Shown here: piece after piece, positions 53,816 to 64,000 of the stretch
Layout: each line of letters starts with the position of its first letter
How positions within the stretch are numbered: the stretch's first letter is position 1
Source: Omphalotus guepiniiformis
Lineage: Eukaryota; Basidiomycota; Agaricomycetes; Agaricales; Omphalotaceae
Length of the DNA: 64,000 bases
Reading direction: 5' to 3'
Assembly (NCBI GenBank): GCA_028554645.1
Contig: JAQOOI010000061.1
Span: 124,001-188,000, forward strand
Program-made: the position numbers and the translations under genes
Notes under the pieces: generated by a model
What the model saw: only the letters and a program-made list of their open reading frames with translations
Told to the model about the DNA's origin: nothing
Database searches by the model: none

Positions 53816-54926
53816 CTAGAGTTCTGTTGAAATGAATCAGTACACAATACAAGATCCATCACGGAACTAGACACAAACTTTGCATGGCTGCAACATCCGT
53901 GCTCTGAACGTAGTCTTCAAAGCCCTGGATTTCTTCCTGAAGGTCGTCCATGGAGATCTTCTCGTCCTCTGTAAGCAATGAGCAACATCAGCAAATGATG
54001 CGGGATCTGAGAATAATAACGGAGACTAACCAACGACCAACGTGATCTGAACATCAGCAAAGGAAACTGTTAGTCGAAAGAGTAATGCATATGCAAATAA
54101 CACGGACCTGCAGCTTTTTGATACCTATTTGACACGCAAGGGTCAGCAAAAATATGCTACGAATAATATCAAAATAAAACGTGCCATAGCCAATGGCAAC
54201 AAGTGTGCTGTTGCCCCAGACAAGTCCATCCTTCTCGATGGACCGGACGGAATCCTCCAAAGCCTTCATATCCGTCTCGTCATCCCAGGGTTTTACTTCA
54301 AGAGTAACAACAGACTAAGAAAGATAAGAACAGTGTCATGCATGAATAATATGCATACTCACCTTGGCAATCGTTTTGGGTTTGTTGGCTTTCTTAGCGT
54401 TGTAAGCAGCAACACGCTCTGCTTTGATACGCTCAGCCTCGGCGTCCTCCTCTTCATCATCTTCACCGAAAAGATCGATCTCGTCGTCATCCTCTTCATT
54501 AGCTGCCTTAGGAGCGGCAGCTGATGCAGAGCCAAAGAATGCTTCTCCGGCGGTGCTGGATCCAGGCAGAGAAGCATGTTCCGCGGCGTAGGACTTGATG
54601 TGCTTGTACCATCTGCTTACGTTTGGGGTAGATGCATCTGGCGCGGATGTAATCGCTTTGAATACATGAACATCAGCTTGGGAAGGGGTATATCTACAAC
54701 GTTTGCAGATCAGAAAAACAGACAATTTCGATGGCGAGAATGAGAATAATCAGAAAGCCAGGAAAGATGATATCGGCATGCTTGTGCAGCGGTGTCTAAT
54801 CGCTTCTTGGAAACACGGACCATAGCATATATTCATCAATTTGGAGGCAAATGAGAGAGATACTGACCCTTCAACGTAGGACCTGGTAGCAAGGTGTTGG
54901 TCAAGTTTGGAGAGATCTAGCGACAT
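53816..54926 (-). CDS. EFB1: translation elongation factor 1-beta (eEF1B-alpha)
   Basis: Nucleotide exchange factor for eEF1A. ATG 54926 begins [20 protein letters not shown], spliced to [20 protein letters not shown], a GST-C-like N-terminal domain. The acidic linker [20 protein letters not shown] and the basic [20 protein letters not shown] follow. The catalytic domain reads [40 protein letters not shown], then across a GC-donor intron (54125-54184) a 17-nt exon 54108-54124 encoding GIKKLQ, then [21 protein letters not shown] read-through of the last large exon would end [10 protein letters not shown]. Instead, an intron 53824-53878 (donor GTTTGT, acceptor CAACAG) leads to a terminal exon AACTCTAG and gives the universal AAMQKL end, with the stop at 53816. 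Yeast work shows that this penultimate Lys enters the eEF1A magnesium site. Confidence 0.95.
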
Positions 54927-57900
54927 TGCAAAGACACGAAGAGAGTGGTCAAGATGTGGAAAGAATTGAGAAGGAAAACTGATGAGGCGATCAATCGATA
55001 GTAAAATCTCTTGAGGGCCGGTAGGCACAAAAAAGGGGTACACAGAACCAAGCAGATGCACTGCCACTCGCACTCCAACTTTGGACTTTGCAAGTCGTAT
55101 TTGGGTATCCTGCTCGAAATATTGTACTGCTCGAAATTCTGTTACTGCTATACAATCGGCCGCTGGTGAAAGACTTCCATCATATCATCAACCCGAAAAT
55201 TATTATTTCTGACCGCAGATGCTCATTGACTGAGGCTCGGTCCTTCAATGCCTCAAATGCGACCATTGAGCCACTTCACCGTAACCTTGCAGCAACTGTA
55301 AGTCTTCGGAACCCCTATAATTCGCCCTCATGTAGCTAATCTGCACCACTTTACTTGTCAGTATGAAGCCGAGAGCTCCGAGTCGGCGGCGAGGAGTTTC
55401 TGTGCCGATTCCGAACTTGAGCCCGAGTGCGTACGCTCAAAATACTAACTGAAGATGAAGATCTTTGATTCCTGAAACTCTCTTCTCCTATGGTACCCCC
55501 ATTCCTTTTCTGCTGTTGCTGATGCCCGTGGAAGATCATCAAATATAGCACCACCCCTAAGCTTGCTAGATGCATTTCAGGAAAAGTTTGTGCATCGCCG
55601 ACTTCATTTTGTGTTTCACCGAAACCCACGGACAGTTCGTTGCTCTACGGGAACTGCATGCCCTGCCCAGCTTTTGAGACCGGTAGCTCCACTACATCCA
55701 ACTTCACATAGCAGAACACGTCCAATCCTTTCTAGTCTTCTGGAGCGTTTTAAAGGGTGTTCTTTGCAAGTACTGTGCCGTGCTATAGTTATGTACAGAT
55801 CTTCTTTATCCATTATTCCTCTTCTGGACTATTTACGCACCCGTGTAGACATCCTGTGCAGGCGACACCTTCCCACTGTCACCACTCCCGCGAACCAATA
55901 CCCTCCCCTTTTAGGCGGGATGTAGATCCTCCGTCTTGGCACGTGTAACGCTGTTTAACCGGCCAGAAGATCCGTGCACCATCGGCACGATCGAACTTTC
56001 ACCAGACTAGAAAGTCTTGTTCGCAGGTACGGTATTCCGTAGCGCCACTGCAATGGGGCACATTCCGTAACCTGCGTCTCCTTCCTACCTCCCCCTTGAC
56101 TTGCAAGACAGCTGGAACAACGCTATTGAACATGTGTCGACGCGCGATTGGACCAAGTAGAACTGTTATGACACGCGTGGTCACCGTCTGTATTCTTCTT
56201 TTATCGACCTCTGACAGCCTCTGACCTGGTCTTAGTGGCATTTCTATTGACCCACAATACACACAAGCATGCGCTGGAGCGTTATTCATTAGATTCATTT
56301 CATGAGACTATGATATAGGATTTATTTCCGTCCTCTGTTGCGCCGCTTCTGTTGGTGCGTATAATGAGTAACAACAGCAGTTTCAGTTTACCCCTTTACA
56401 ATTGCCCACTGCATTCCTCTGTGGAGCTGCACAGGCAGTAAGACCGTCATTTTTCCTGTTTGAACAGTGCTGAATTGCACATCTCATAGATTTGAATCAT
56501 ATGACTTCACGAAAGAGGCGAACGCTGAAGGGAGTTCATGTCAACTTCCCAGCGAGTATTCGGTCTACGTCGGCTACAATACAGCAGAACTGCAAGGCGC
56601 GAACCAAATTGCAATTCATGTTGCGTTTATCACTTACAAGCGAATGAAGCACCCTATTCTTTACGTCCGTACGCGCCATTGTGCGGATGGAAATGTCTCA
56701 AACTCAATCGGTTCTCCCTCCCATCCACCGTTCACTCTGTTCTCGTTCACAGATAGAAGCCGAACTTTAAGGGACTTACAATTAAGTGTCACTTGTCAGG
56801 TGCAATAGAAACTTCACAATATAACAGACATTCGTAAATCCCACGATCGAAGCTGAAGGTACCTGGACCTGGACAAAGCACGCCAAATTGAGGAAGCTGC
56901 AGGCTGGGCCATTCTTATCATTGGGTATGCATCACCTTCCCTGAACATTCGACGATAACAATGATTCGAAGACATAGCATCAGGAGCTTCGTACTTCAGT
57001 GTACACCCGAAATGACATGCAATTTATCGCTGTTTCTTTGAATGTAACCGCTGACCATCCGTAATTGTCGAGTTTAATGCTTGCCATCGCTTAACCAAGA
57101 TAATTCTCAGACGTATTAATCATGTCGCACTTCTTGCTTTCACAAACGCCGGGTGAGTAATATCAACTGGTCAACGTTCTTCAATACGGTCAAACTACTG
57201 GATCGTAGCTTATTCGTCTATCTAGGGTTGCAAATACATACATAGATGTCATCAGAACGTCCGAAGAAACAGCGGTGGCCTCGCACTCAATTACTCTAAC
57301 GAGGTCGATAAGAGCCTGTAACTTAGATCCCACTTGAGAATTTCCCGTTTCAATCGCCTTTCTAACGCATTCTGATATTTCTGATAGCCTTGTTGAAGTT
57401 CTCGTCGTTCGTCGTTGGGTTCGTACTCATTTTCACTCTCGCTTATAGCGTACTAAGCAGGCCCGTCAAGAAATCCGACCTAGATCGTGCCAACATGCAA
57501 TTCAGCAGAAACACTGCATCCGGCATTCTAGAAGTTCTTCGTCCAAGTTCCTCCAGGTTCGGGGTATAGCTTCGTCAACTCATTTCGCAACTTGGATATT
57601 CGCAAGAAGTGTGGGCTCCACGACAGACCCTGGATATGTTCTGATTGTAAATTTTAGATGAATCATCGACTTCGGAAATGCGACCGTATTGACCCGGATA
57701 CATAGATACACTTGCGCGCTGGTGGCCGATTGCACGGACCCCGTGTAAAGAAGAGGGTCAATCAACCATTCAATGTTCTCGAATATCGAGCTGCAGCATG
57801 CGGAGGAGGGGTAAGTCTCCAGAGATAATTTTAGTTCTTACTATCAATCTCGTCAAGCAACTCTCATTTCGTGAGTCATGTTCTCAGCAGGCGAGCGGTG

Positions 57901-58760
57901 ACCCTATCAAAGGGCAACCTGGTAAAAGCTGACTTTTCCTTCGGTGTCTACATATATTACTCATCATGAGTCGCTTTACAAGCGTAGTCGTCGTCTTTCT
58001 TTTCCCAGCATTCAAAAGGGCCGCGTCATCTCGCGGGTTTGTGGTGGGGTGGTGGTGTTGATAGCGGCGGTACCTTTGTAGCTTTTAGCAAATAGGGAGA
58101 TCCTGACCGTGTCAATGGTGTCATTGAATTCCAGGTTTCAAAGCTGAACCCTTCAAAGCCACTGTCTAGAATGCTTTTGTCAGACTTTTCGTTAGTGACA
58201 CCCTGACTACCGTGAAGAGCGCGCTATGCTAAAGCCTAGCTTACCGCTGCGCTGGACTAGTTCACATACGACGCACTGCTCACGGAGACGACATAGTCAC
58301 GGTAGCATGATACCACCGATTTCGAGTTTTGGCCTAGACATGATACATTGTTTCGGTGACGCCCACAATGCTCGCCGACGGAGGTTCGTACATTCTTTCC
58401 ATACGCGAAACATCTTGTAATTATAAAGGTGCCGCACCTACCTCCAAGTGAGCTATAGACCCAGAAGTCGAAATAAATGACCTTCAAGCAAGGCGTGAAA
58501 TAGTATCTAGTTCATGATCCATATGATCAGGGACTTCAAACGCTTCATGCATGCTTCATGTTGACCAGCAGTACCAAGACATGTGCACGAGAAGATTAGA
58601 ATTGAATTGTTTGAACTAACGAGTCTGGAGGAAGCATAACTTGAAGGATAACATACCGTTACAATACCGCACAAACCGGACAATTCCCACGTGCGGTATG
58701 TAAGTGCAAACGTACGTACACCACAGCCCTTTGTTCGAGGTCTCGACATCGCCAACAACG
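54927..58760. other. gene-poor region, 3.8 kb
   Basis: The largest stretch without a supported gene in this window, between the starts of eEF1B (-) and an F-box-like gene (+). Open frames such as 55563-55925 and 56467-56808 have no known domain and no convincing splice partners. CACGTG cores occur at about 55940 and at 58688-58693, the latter about 70 bases upstream of the F-box-like start. No transposase, reverse transcriptase or terminal repeats were seen. Confidence 0.5.
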
Positions 58761-60700
58761 ATGGCCACCATAACTCCATCTTCTCTCGCGAACATTCCCC
58801 AAGAGGTGCTTGAAAATATTGCCTATTTCTCGGCTACAGAAACCCTTCTTGGTCCTCCATCTGGAATTACTTCATTGATCGCGACAAATCGATGGACCCA
58901 CTCGTGTTTATCTGCTCTCACAAACCCTAGCCTTTATGCAAGAATCTTCGAAAATAAGTTTGACTTGCTCCCCGTCCTTCGCAGATTAGGAAAGGACGAA
59001 GTGTCTGCTGCCTGTCTAGTACAGGAATTGCAGCGAAGATGTCTCGTGCTAAAGCGAATTCGTGCCCGGGTTGACTGCTTGAAAGAAAACGAAGAAGACA
59101 GCAACGAAAGTACGACACACGAAACACTACTTCTAGCTTATCTTATGGTCATTGAGAATGAGGGGAAAAACGAACGACATCTACGGGAGTATGCTCAGAT
59201 AGATATCTGGCTGAAGGATTTCTGGTTCCATGAGAAGGGCGCTTCTGGAGTGCGGAAATGTATACAGTTGGATATGTGGCCTAAACATAACGAATCTACG
59301 TGCTTAGGGATGTGGCTCTATTGGTTCCTTGTCAAACCAGGTGAGTTGCGAACTCATGCTGCCAATATCATAATCTGACATCATCCTTGATTCTCAGAGC
59401 ACTACAAGAAGGAAGAGCCATCCACTTGGAGTGCATTGGAGACCTTGAAACTATACGCTCTTGGTGCTCATCGCGTGGGTTGACTGCTAGCAGTGTACTC
59501 GAAACTCACTGATGAATGAATATCAGTACCCTCTCGTGATCCCGTCATGGACCTATTTTGCGCCTAGACCACAAACACGGAACGCACGGGAAATCATCTA
59601 CTACGGCTCCCAGGTCGTTTTCCAGGCTCCAGCTTTGGTAGCACCTGCTGTCTTGTCATATATAACGTTAGTCAGCCACCTACACGAGCAGTCGGATTAC
59701 TCGACTCCCTTTGCGCCGTCGGAAATCTCTTCTCTATCTTTGAAAGTTCCGAGGGTCTTCGGAACTACGTGGGAGTATGAATGGGGTAGATCTTTCAGTC
59801 TGGGGCACGACAGAAGAGTATCTGAGGTCTTAAGACCCGGAAGGTAGGTCACTGTCAACGACCTCATTTCAGCAGCTCAATCTTTCTGCAGTCTTGAAGG
59901 CATCTGGGAGGGACTATTCACTGTGAGCAGCCTAAACCCTCTCTTCGTTAGATCAAGAATCGTTGATATTCCTTCCAGTATACCGAGTTCACTTCGTATG
60001 CGGCTCTGTTATCCGGTGCTCCGCCGAATCTTCTGCAAAAAAGTCTCGTAGCACAACATAAGCAGACGTGGAAACTTCGTGAGCACCATTTGCTATCCTC
60101 CACTACCCAGCATCGGGAGATAGAAGTGGAGTCCGGTGTGAATTGCCCTCTGTCCGCCGGAGATCCTCTGAGATCTTACTTCCCGATTGGGACACGCATT
60201 CAAGAACATCCAACTGGGCTTGAAGTACACGAGCCGGGGAAACCAGTTATTCACTACGAACGCCCCGGGTTGGCGCATTCGCATGCAGGGACAGAGGAAG
60301 AGGCCGAGGAGGACGAAACAGCAAAACCGGAAGTATTAGACATCATAGTAGTTGGCGAGGTGAGTCTTGCGCTAAACAACAAAATGACTTCCTCTCAACT
60401 CCGCCGATTTTGAAAGGGTCATTCCGCTTGGGGCGAATTCAGTCTTGTCGGTCGAGTACGACCTTGCGATGGATTTATCAGTTTTTCAAAAGATTATGTA
60501 CGCCATTCAAGTTACTCTTCATGATAGCATGTCCACAACTTCATTGAATCTAGGTGAATGGAGACCGAGGGAAATGGCTCTATCGTGGCTATCTCGTAGG
60601 TAACGCTGTTGGAAACATAGCTGGACGTTGGCGAGATACGTTAAGCCCGGAAACCGAATCCGGCTACGAGGGGAGCTTCACTATGACTAGACGTCGCTGA
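58761..60700 (+). CDS. F-box-like protein with conserved C-terminal W-rich module (paralog of 50591-52555)
   Basis: ATG 58761 begins MATITPSSLANIPQEVLENI, the F-box-like motif IPQEVLENIAYF, followed by LIATNRWTHSCLSALTNPSL and LYARIFENKFDLL. The first exon ends MWLYWFLVKP at GTGAGT (about 59341). Later exons read YKKEEPSTWSALETLKLYAL, PLVIPSWTYFAPRPQTRNAR, APALVAPAVLSYITLVSHLH and LEGIWEGLFT. Then come YAALLSGAPPNLLQKSLVAQ, KQTWKLREHHLLSS and SYFPIGTRIQEHPTGLEVHE, and an acidic stretch (EEEAEEDETAKPEVLDIIVV). The C-terminal module is GEGHSAWGEFSLVGRVRPCD, then GKWLYRGYLVGNAVGNIAGR and YEGSFTMTRRR, with the stop at 60698-60700. The whole layout matches the gene at 50591-52555, more completely here. 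The last intron starts GTGAGT at about 60360. Probable SCF adaptor with an unknown ligand for the C-terminal module. Confidence 0.82.
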
Positions 60701-60848
60701 CATGCTGGGCGCGACTACACTTGCTTGGTGTAAATGTTGAAGTTAGTATTTTGGGAATTCTGAATGTTTAGGTTGCTGACGAATGTATGGCCCATGAATG
60801 TTTGACCAGCTCCATACCGATGCAGCTGTAAAAGAGTGACCACTGGAG

Positions 60849-60886
60849 AATCCGGACGCTGGGCGTTAATCCGGACGCTGGGTGTT
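60849..60886. repeat. 19-nt tandem repeat, two copies with one mismatch
   Basis: The unit aatccggacgctgggcgtt is followed directly by aatccggacgctgggtgtt. It is immediately followed by a 7-nt duplication (gttgtat, twice; 60884-60897). Confidence 0.9.
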
Positions 60887-61132
60887 GTATGTTGTATGAG
60901 GCACGAACACCCGGTCCGGCACTCCCTATTGCCGGACACGTGGCATGAAGTTCAAGATACTTTGCTTTGGCACTTGAGCTTGATAGCTTGAACGTTTGCT
61001 TGAACGTTGACATTGAACGATTGAACGCCCATTCACTTTGCTCAGTACCCACGGCGACGCTACCATACTGAGGGCAGTCTTACAGGGAAGACGAGCATAT
61101 GCTATCTGACATGTGATAGCCGCCTTTGCTCA

Positions 61133-61156
61133 TCAGGCTGCTCCTCAGGCTGCTCC
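61133..61156. repeat. 12-nt tandem repeat, two perfect copies
   Basis: The unit tcaggctgctcc occurs twice in a row in non-coding DNA. Confidence 0.9.
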
Positions 61157-63218
61157 TCGTCAAACCCGAACTGGGCATACATAACTTATCCATAGCCCCC
61201 AAAGGACGCTCATCTCACAACGTATCATAGTAACATGATTAACAGCTGCTACTGGTCGTCTCACTGACTTTCACAGCTTAAAGGAACGAGTATGGTCAAG
61301 TACACCGGAAGAACATGATTGCGATCAAGCCGAACTGTGGTTCCGTGGATGCGTTTGCATTCAACAATCAAAACGCAAACTCAAAAATTCTCTCTGAAAA
61401 TAGCCACCGGTAAGTATACCCATACGCAGTCTTGGGCCAATGTGTTAACTTAGATAACTGGGATCTGCCATCTCCGTACCCCGCTGGCGCTACTACTTTT
61501 CAACACTCATTTTCATATAACTTCCGAGTTAGAGCAAACGGATTGATTTTCCGTGTTCCGATCTATCATAGCAACTCTGGTGGGTCCCACAAAGCAACTT
61601 CGCGGAGTTGAACTCTCGAATCTGATCATCTAAATGAACACATCGGGCGATACTTACAGTGATAAGTATTTCAAGGCGGAAGTTGTTGGTCGGGTGTATA
61701 AAACACGTTCTCTTTCCAATTAATTTAGGACCCCTACTAGGTTATGCGGCAGTGGTCAAGTTGGCTAAATCGGACCTCGGTATGGAAAGAGATACAATCA
61801 AATTCATTAATGTAGTTACAGTAACATGGTTGAACAGAAAGTGGTGCAGTAGGCTAGGAAAGACAAGAGTATGGCTGATACATGCTGTACGTTAATGTCG
61901 TTGGAGAAATCAAAATAATGAACTAGCGCGAGCAATAAGTAGTAACTTGGAGGTAAGGAATCAACGAATGTGTAGTCCTTGGAAAGGCTTGAGTTATGAA
62001 TAAGGTTCGAAATCCGCGTAAAATAGTGATAGAAACGCCTACGTTGCGGCGCATTTGATGGCTAAGTTAAAGTCGGAGACGCGGTCATAAGAAGAAACTG
62101 AAGGGGGTTCTTCGGTTTAGTCCTTTGGATACGCGCTGAGAGGCACAGGCCACGTACTTGGAGACTCGTTCCTGGGCGTAAGTAACGAAGAATTAGGTGA
62201 AAATACGAATGGACGATATTAATGGCCTATAAACTCGGCCGAGTGTGTAAGGAATTAGCAGTGAATAGAGTGATCGTCTCCTGGGCGGCGTTTTGAACGT
62301 GAATGAGCATTGACATGAATGAGCGAGCAAGCATCAGTAGAGACCGGAATAGACTCCTGACACCTGACATCGGGATGATCTGTAAGTATCGGAAAACGAG
62401 TGTTAGAAATGTATCAATCGACATTGAAGATGTACTTACGGGTCGGGGCAGAGCCTGCTCGTTATCTGCCTCCGTGTTTGAAACACAAACCAGCCACAGA
62501 TTTATCGCTAGAGGACGGCTCGACAACACAGGGCCTGCCACAAGGAATCTTCGATGACCTTAATGCTCCGCACACTGTGCAAGTGATCTTAACAAAGAGA
62601 CACATTTCTGAGTATGAGAATAGTGCATCTTGGATGAACGTACATGTTTTTAAAACAGAAGACACAGAGCGCTTTTGCAGTGCTAAATGCAGCTTAGGAG
62701 AAGTTTGAATCATGGTGGGTGATGTGTGTGGACGATGGCGCTAAGAACGCCCGACATCACCTTCAGTATTGTTGGGTTCGAAAGAGCAGGAGGAGCGAAA
62801 GTCACAGCATAAGATATGTTGCGTTGGTATAAAGTAGCTCGTCATCTCGCTCCTGTATACCGCTTGTACGCCAGCGACAAGCAGGAGGTGTAACTTGGAA
62901 CCACTGTAAGGTGACTCGAGTCGGAGTATAGGAGGCCAGCCTTCTGCGCAAACGAGGTGAGTGGGCCAGCAGTGGGTAACAGAGAGTACCTATACTCATT
63001 TTTCCGTATTCGTCACCTGTATTCAGCCCACACATATACCCGCATTCAATCAGAGGGTGCAAGTATTACGCGACATTTTGAGCCTGCAAAGTATCGCTTT
63101 GTCTCGCGTTCGTCTGACATAAACACACAAACAATGACAAAATACTTCCAAATTAGGGCAAAACGTCGCCCTTCCGCCTCGTGGCGTAAACTTACACTTT
63201 GGACCCACAAGTCTACAA

Positions 63219-64000
63219 ATGGATGCTCGCCTGTGCAAATATCCCCCCAATGTGGTGGCTTCGCTAGGTGAGCCAACGTTACTTCAGAATATCTTCTTTG
63301 AACTAATTCCTTGCTTCATAGTATCAAACTATTGGATGAATAACGGCCATCTGTACTATGCTTTGCTCAAAGATGGTCACATTTTCGTTGTTCAAGGCCC
63401 TCAATGTGACTTCACAGGCCTGGATAACTCCGACAACTTCCCTGCTTATACTTCGCCTGAACGTCATAGGAGAGTAAGTAACTATATAGACGCGCAACTG
63501 GCTGTAATAGTGAGTACTCTTCTATGCTGCTTCGATCTGGAATTCACGTCAGAAATAGAGGATCTGCTCAGCACAATTGACTATCGCCGCTCTCGCTGGG
63601 CATATCTCGTGAAAGAAAATACAGGCGAACATCGTCTTATGCAGAAACCACACGCGATGCGCAAGATCACTTATCCGACATGGCTCCCGCGAATTCGCGA
63701 GAGTGACCTACAACTAATAAGGTGGGGAATGGATGACGACAAAGCTCTGTGCCTTTGGAACGGGAGACAAGTTGGTGAGTCTATTGCAGTTCTCCATTCA
63801 GAAGTCACATTCAATCATCAACAACAATAAACTATAGAAGCATTCATGGGCTTCGAGGACTTCTCGCTCATGAAGATAGAGAGAATGATGAAAGGTCTTC
63901 ATGCTCTCCACGAACGCAAGTTGGACTTTAGCTTTGAACCGCTCGCTCATATCGTTCGTGGGGACACTGTCATCGGTATGGTGCTTGAGCGTGTGCAAGG
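63219..64000 (+). CDS. protein kinase-like or unknown protein, cut by the window edge
   Basis: ATG 63219 begins MDARLCKYPPNVVASL. A canonical intron (GTGAGC...TTCATAG, about 63267-63320) is inferred although the frame stays open through it, and leads to VSNYWMNNGHLYYALLKDGH. The frame continues with IFVVQGPQCDFTGLDNSDNF, a stretch of about 100 residues, and LPRIRESDLQLIRWGMDDDK and ALCLWNGRQV. A further intron (about 63775-63837) joins in phase to EAFMGFEDFSLMKIERMMKG, LHALHERKLDFSFEPLAHIV and RGDTVIGMVLERVQG at the edge. The last part (ERMMKGLHAL..., then AHIVRGDTVIGMVLE) resembles the N-lobe hinge of divergent kinase-like proteins common in agarics, where a beta strand plus GxVxExV precedes the active site. 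The catalytic motifs would lie outside the window, so this assignment is tentative. Confidence 0.5.

Larger units (their letters stand above)
60701..63218. other. gene-poor region, 2.5 kb, with short tandem duplications
   Basis: No gene is supported between the F-box-like gene and the kinase-like gene at the right edge. Two short tandem repeats are listed separately. A run of TTGAACG words (four between about 60985 and 61030) is a further local duplication. The open frame 62400-62708 has no recognisable domain. Confidence 0.5.

Noticed and set aside
53859..53878. eEF1B ending in SLCLVP by read-through
   Set aside because: A proper intron and an 8-nt last exon restore the universally conserved MQKL terminus.
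62000..62025. T-loop-like GGTTCGAAATCC
   Set aside because: The stem halves TAAGG and TCCGC do not pair; no acceptor stem was found.
46000..63200. Retrotransposons or DNA transposons in the gene-poor stretches
   Set aside because: No reverse transcriptase, integrase or transposase motifs and no paired terminal repeats were seen, though degenerate relics cannot be excluded by eye.
1..64000. A secondary-metabolite cluster or a bacterial-type defence system
   Set aside because: There is no polyketide synthase, NRPS, terpene cyclase, P450 group, CRISPR array or restriction system; single oxidoreductase and HD enzymes are isolated.

Overview
The window is nuclear DNA of a filamentous basidiomycete, most likely an agaricomycete mushroom-forming fungus. 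Genes are dense and split by many introns of about 50-70 nt, mostly GT(A/G)xGT...YAG with a CTRAY-like branch site. Protein content also fits: several agaric-type F-box-like proteins, a fungal G-protein alpha subunit with an enlarged helical domain, and fungal versions of Set5, Asf1, Cbf1, Oxa1 and eEF1B. I saw no bacterial operon structure, rRNA, tRNA or CRISPR array.

Layout. 1-7.2 kb: a truncated F-box-like gene (-), the proteasome-associated ubiquitin protease Ubp6/USP14 (+), a second F-box-like gene related to the first (+), and mitochondrial ribosomal protein uS10m (-). 7.7-16.4 kb: a Set5-type SET-domain methyltransferase (+) converging on a very long Lte1-like RasGEF (-). 17.4-25.1 kb: histone chaperone ASF1 (+), a four-pass membrane protein (-), an MDR oxidoreductase (+), an F-box-like gene (-) and the bHLH-zipper factor CBF1 (-). 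25.1-31.8 kb: gene-poor, with one F-box/LRR-like gene. 31.8-46.2 kb: G-alpha (+), endosomal/vacuolar Na+/H+ exchanger (+), a possibly decayed Crinkler-like P-loop NTPase gene (-), OXA1 (-), a DUF202 membrane protein (+), a coiled-coil protein (-) and a GPI-anchored secreted protein (-). 46.2-64 kb: mostly gene-poor, holding a cyanamide hydratase-like HD enzyme (+), two paralogous F-box-like genes (50.6-52.6 kb - and 58.8-60.7 kb +) on either side of eEF1B-alpha (-), and the start of a kinase-like gene at the right edge.

How the genes relate. There are ubiquitin-system genes (Ubp6 and six F-box-like genes), chromatin genes (SET5, ASF1, CBF1), mitochondrial biogenesis genes (uS10m, OXA1) and small-GTPase/heterotrimeric signalling genes (RasGEF, G-alpha). 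No metabolic cluster or dedicated new system is evident. Three copies of CACGTGAC, a Cbf1-type E-box, all lie in the head-to-head promoters uS10m/SET5, RasGEF/ASF1 and OXA1/DUF202, in the same window as a CBF1 gene.

Most informative details are in splicing. A 5-nt internal exon completes a conserved motif of the G-alpha gene. An 8-nt terminal exon restores the universal eEF1B C-terminus. At least three introns use GC-AG borders, each confirmed by reading through a conserved protein motif. Exon joins were made by eye from splice signals and family conservation and need transcript confirmation.
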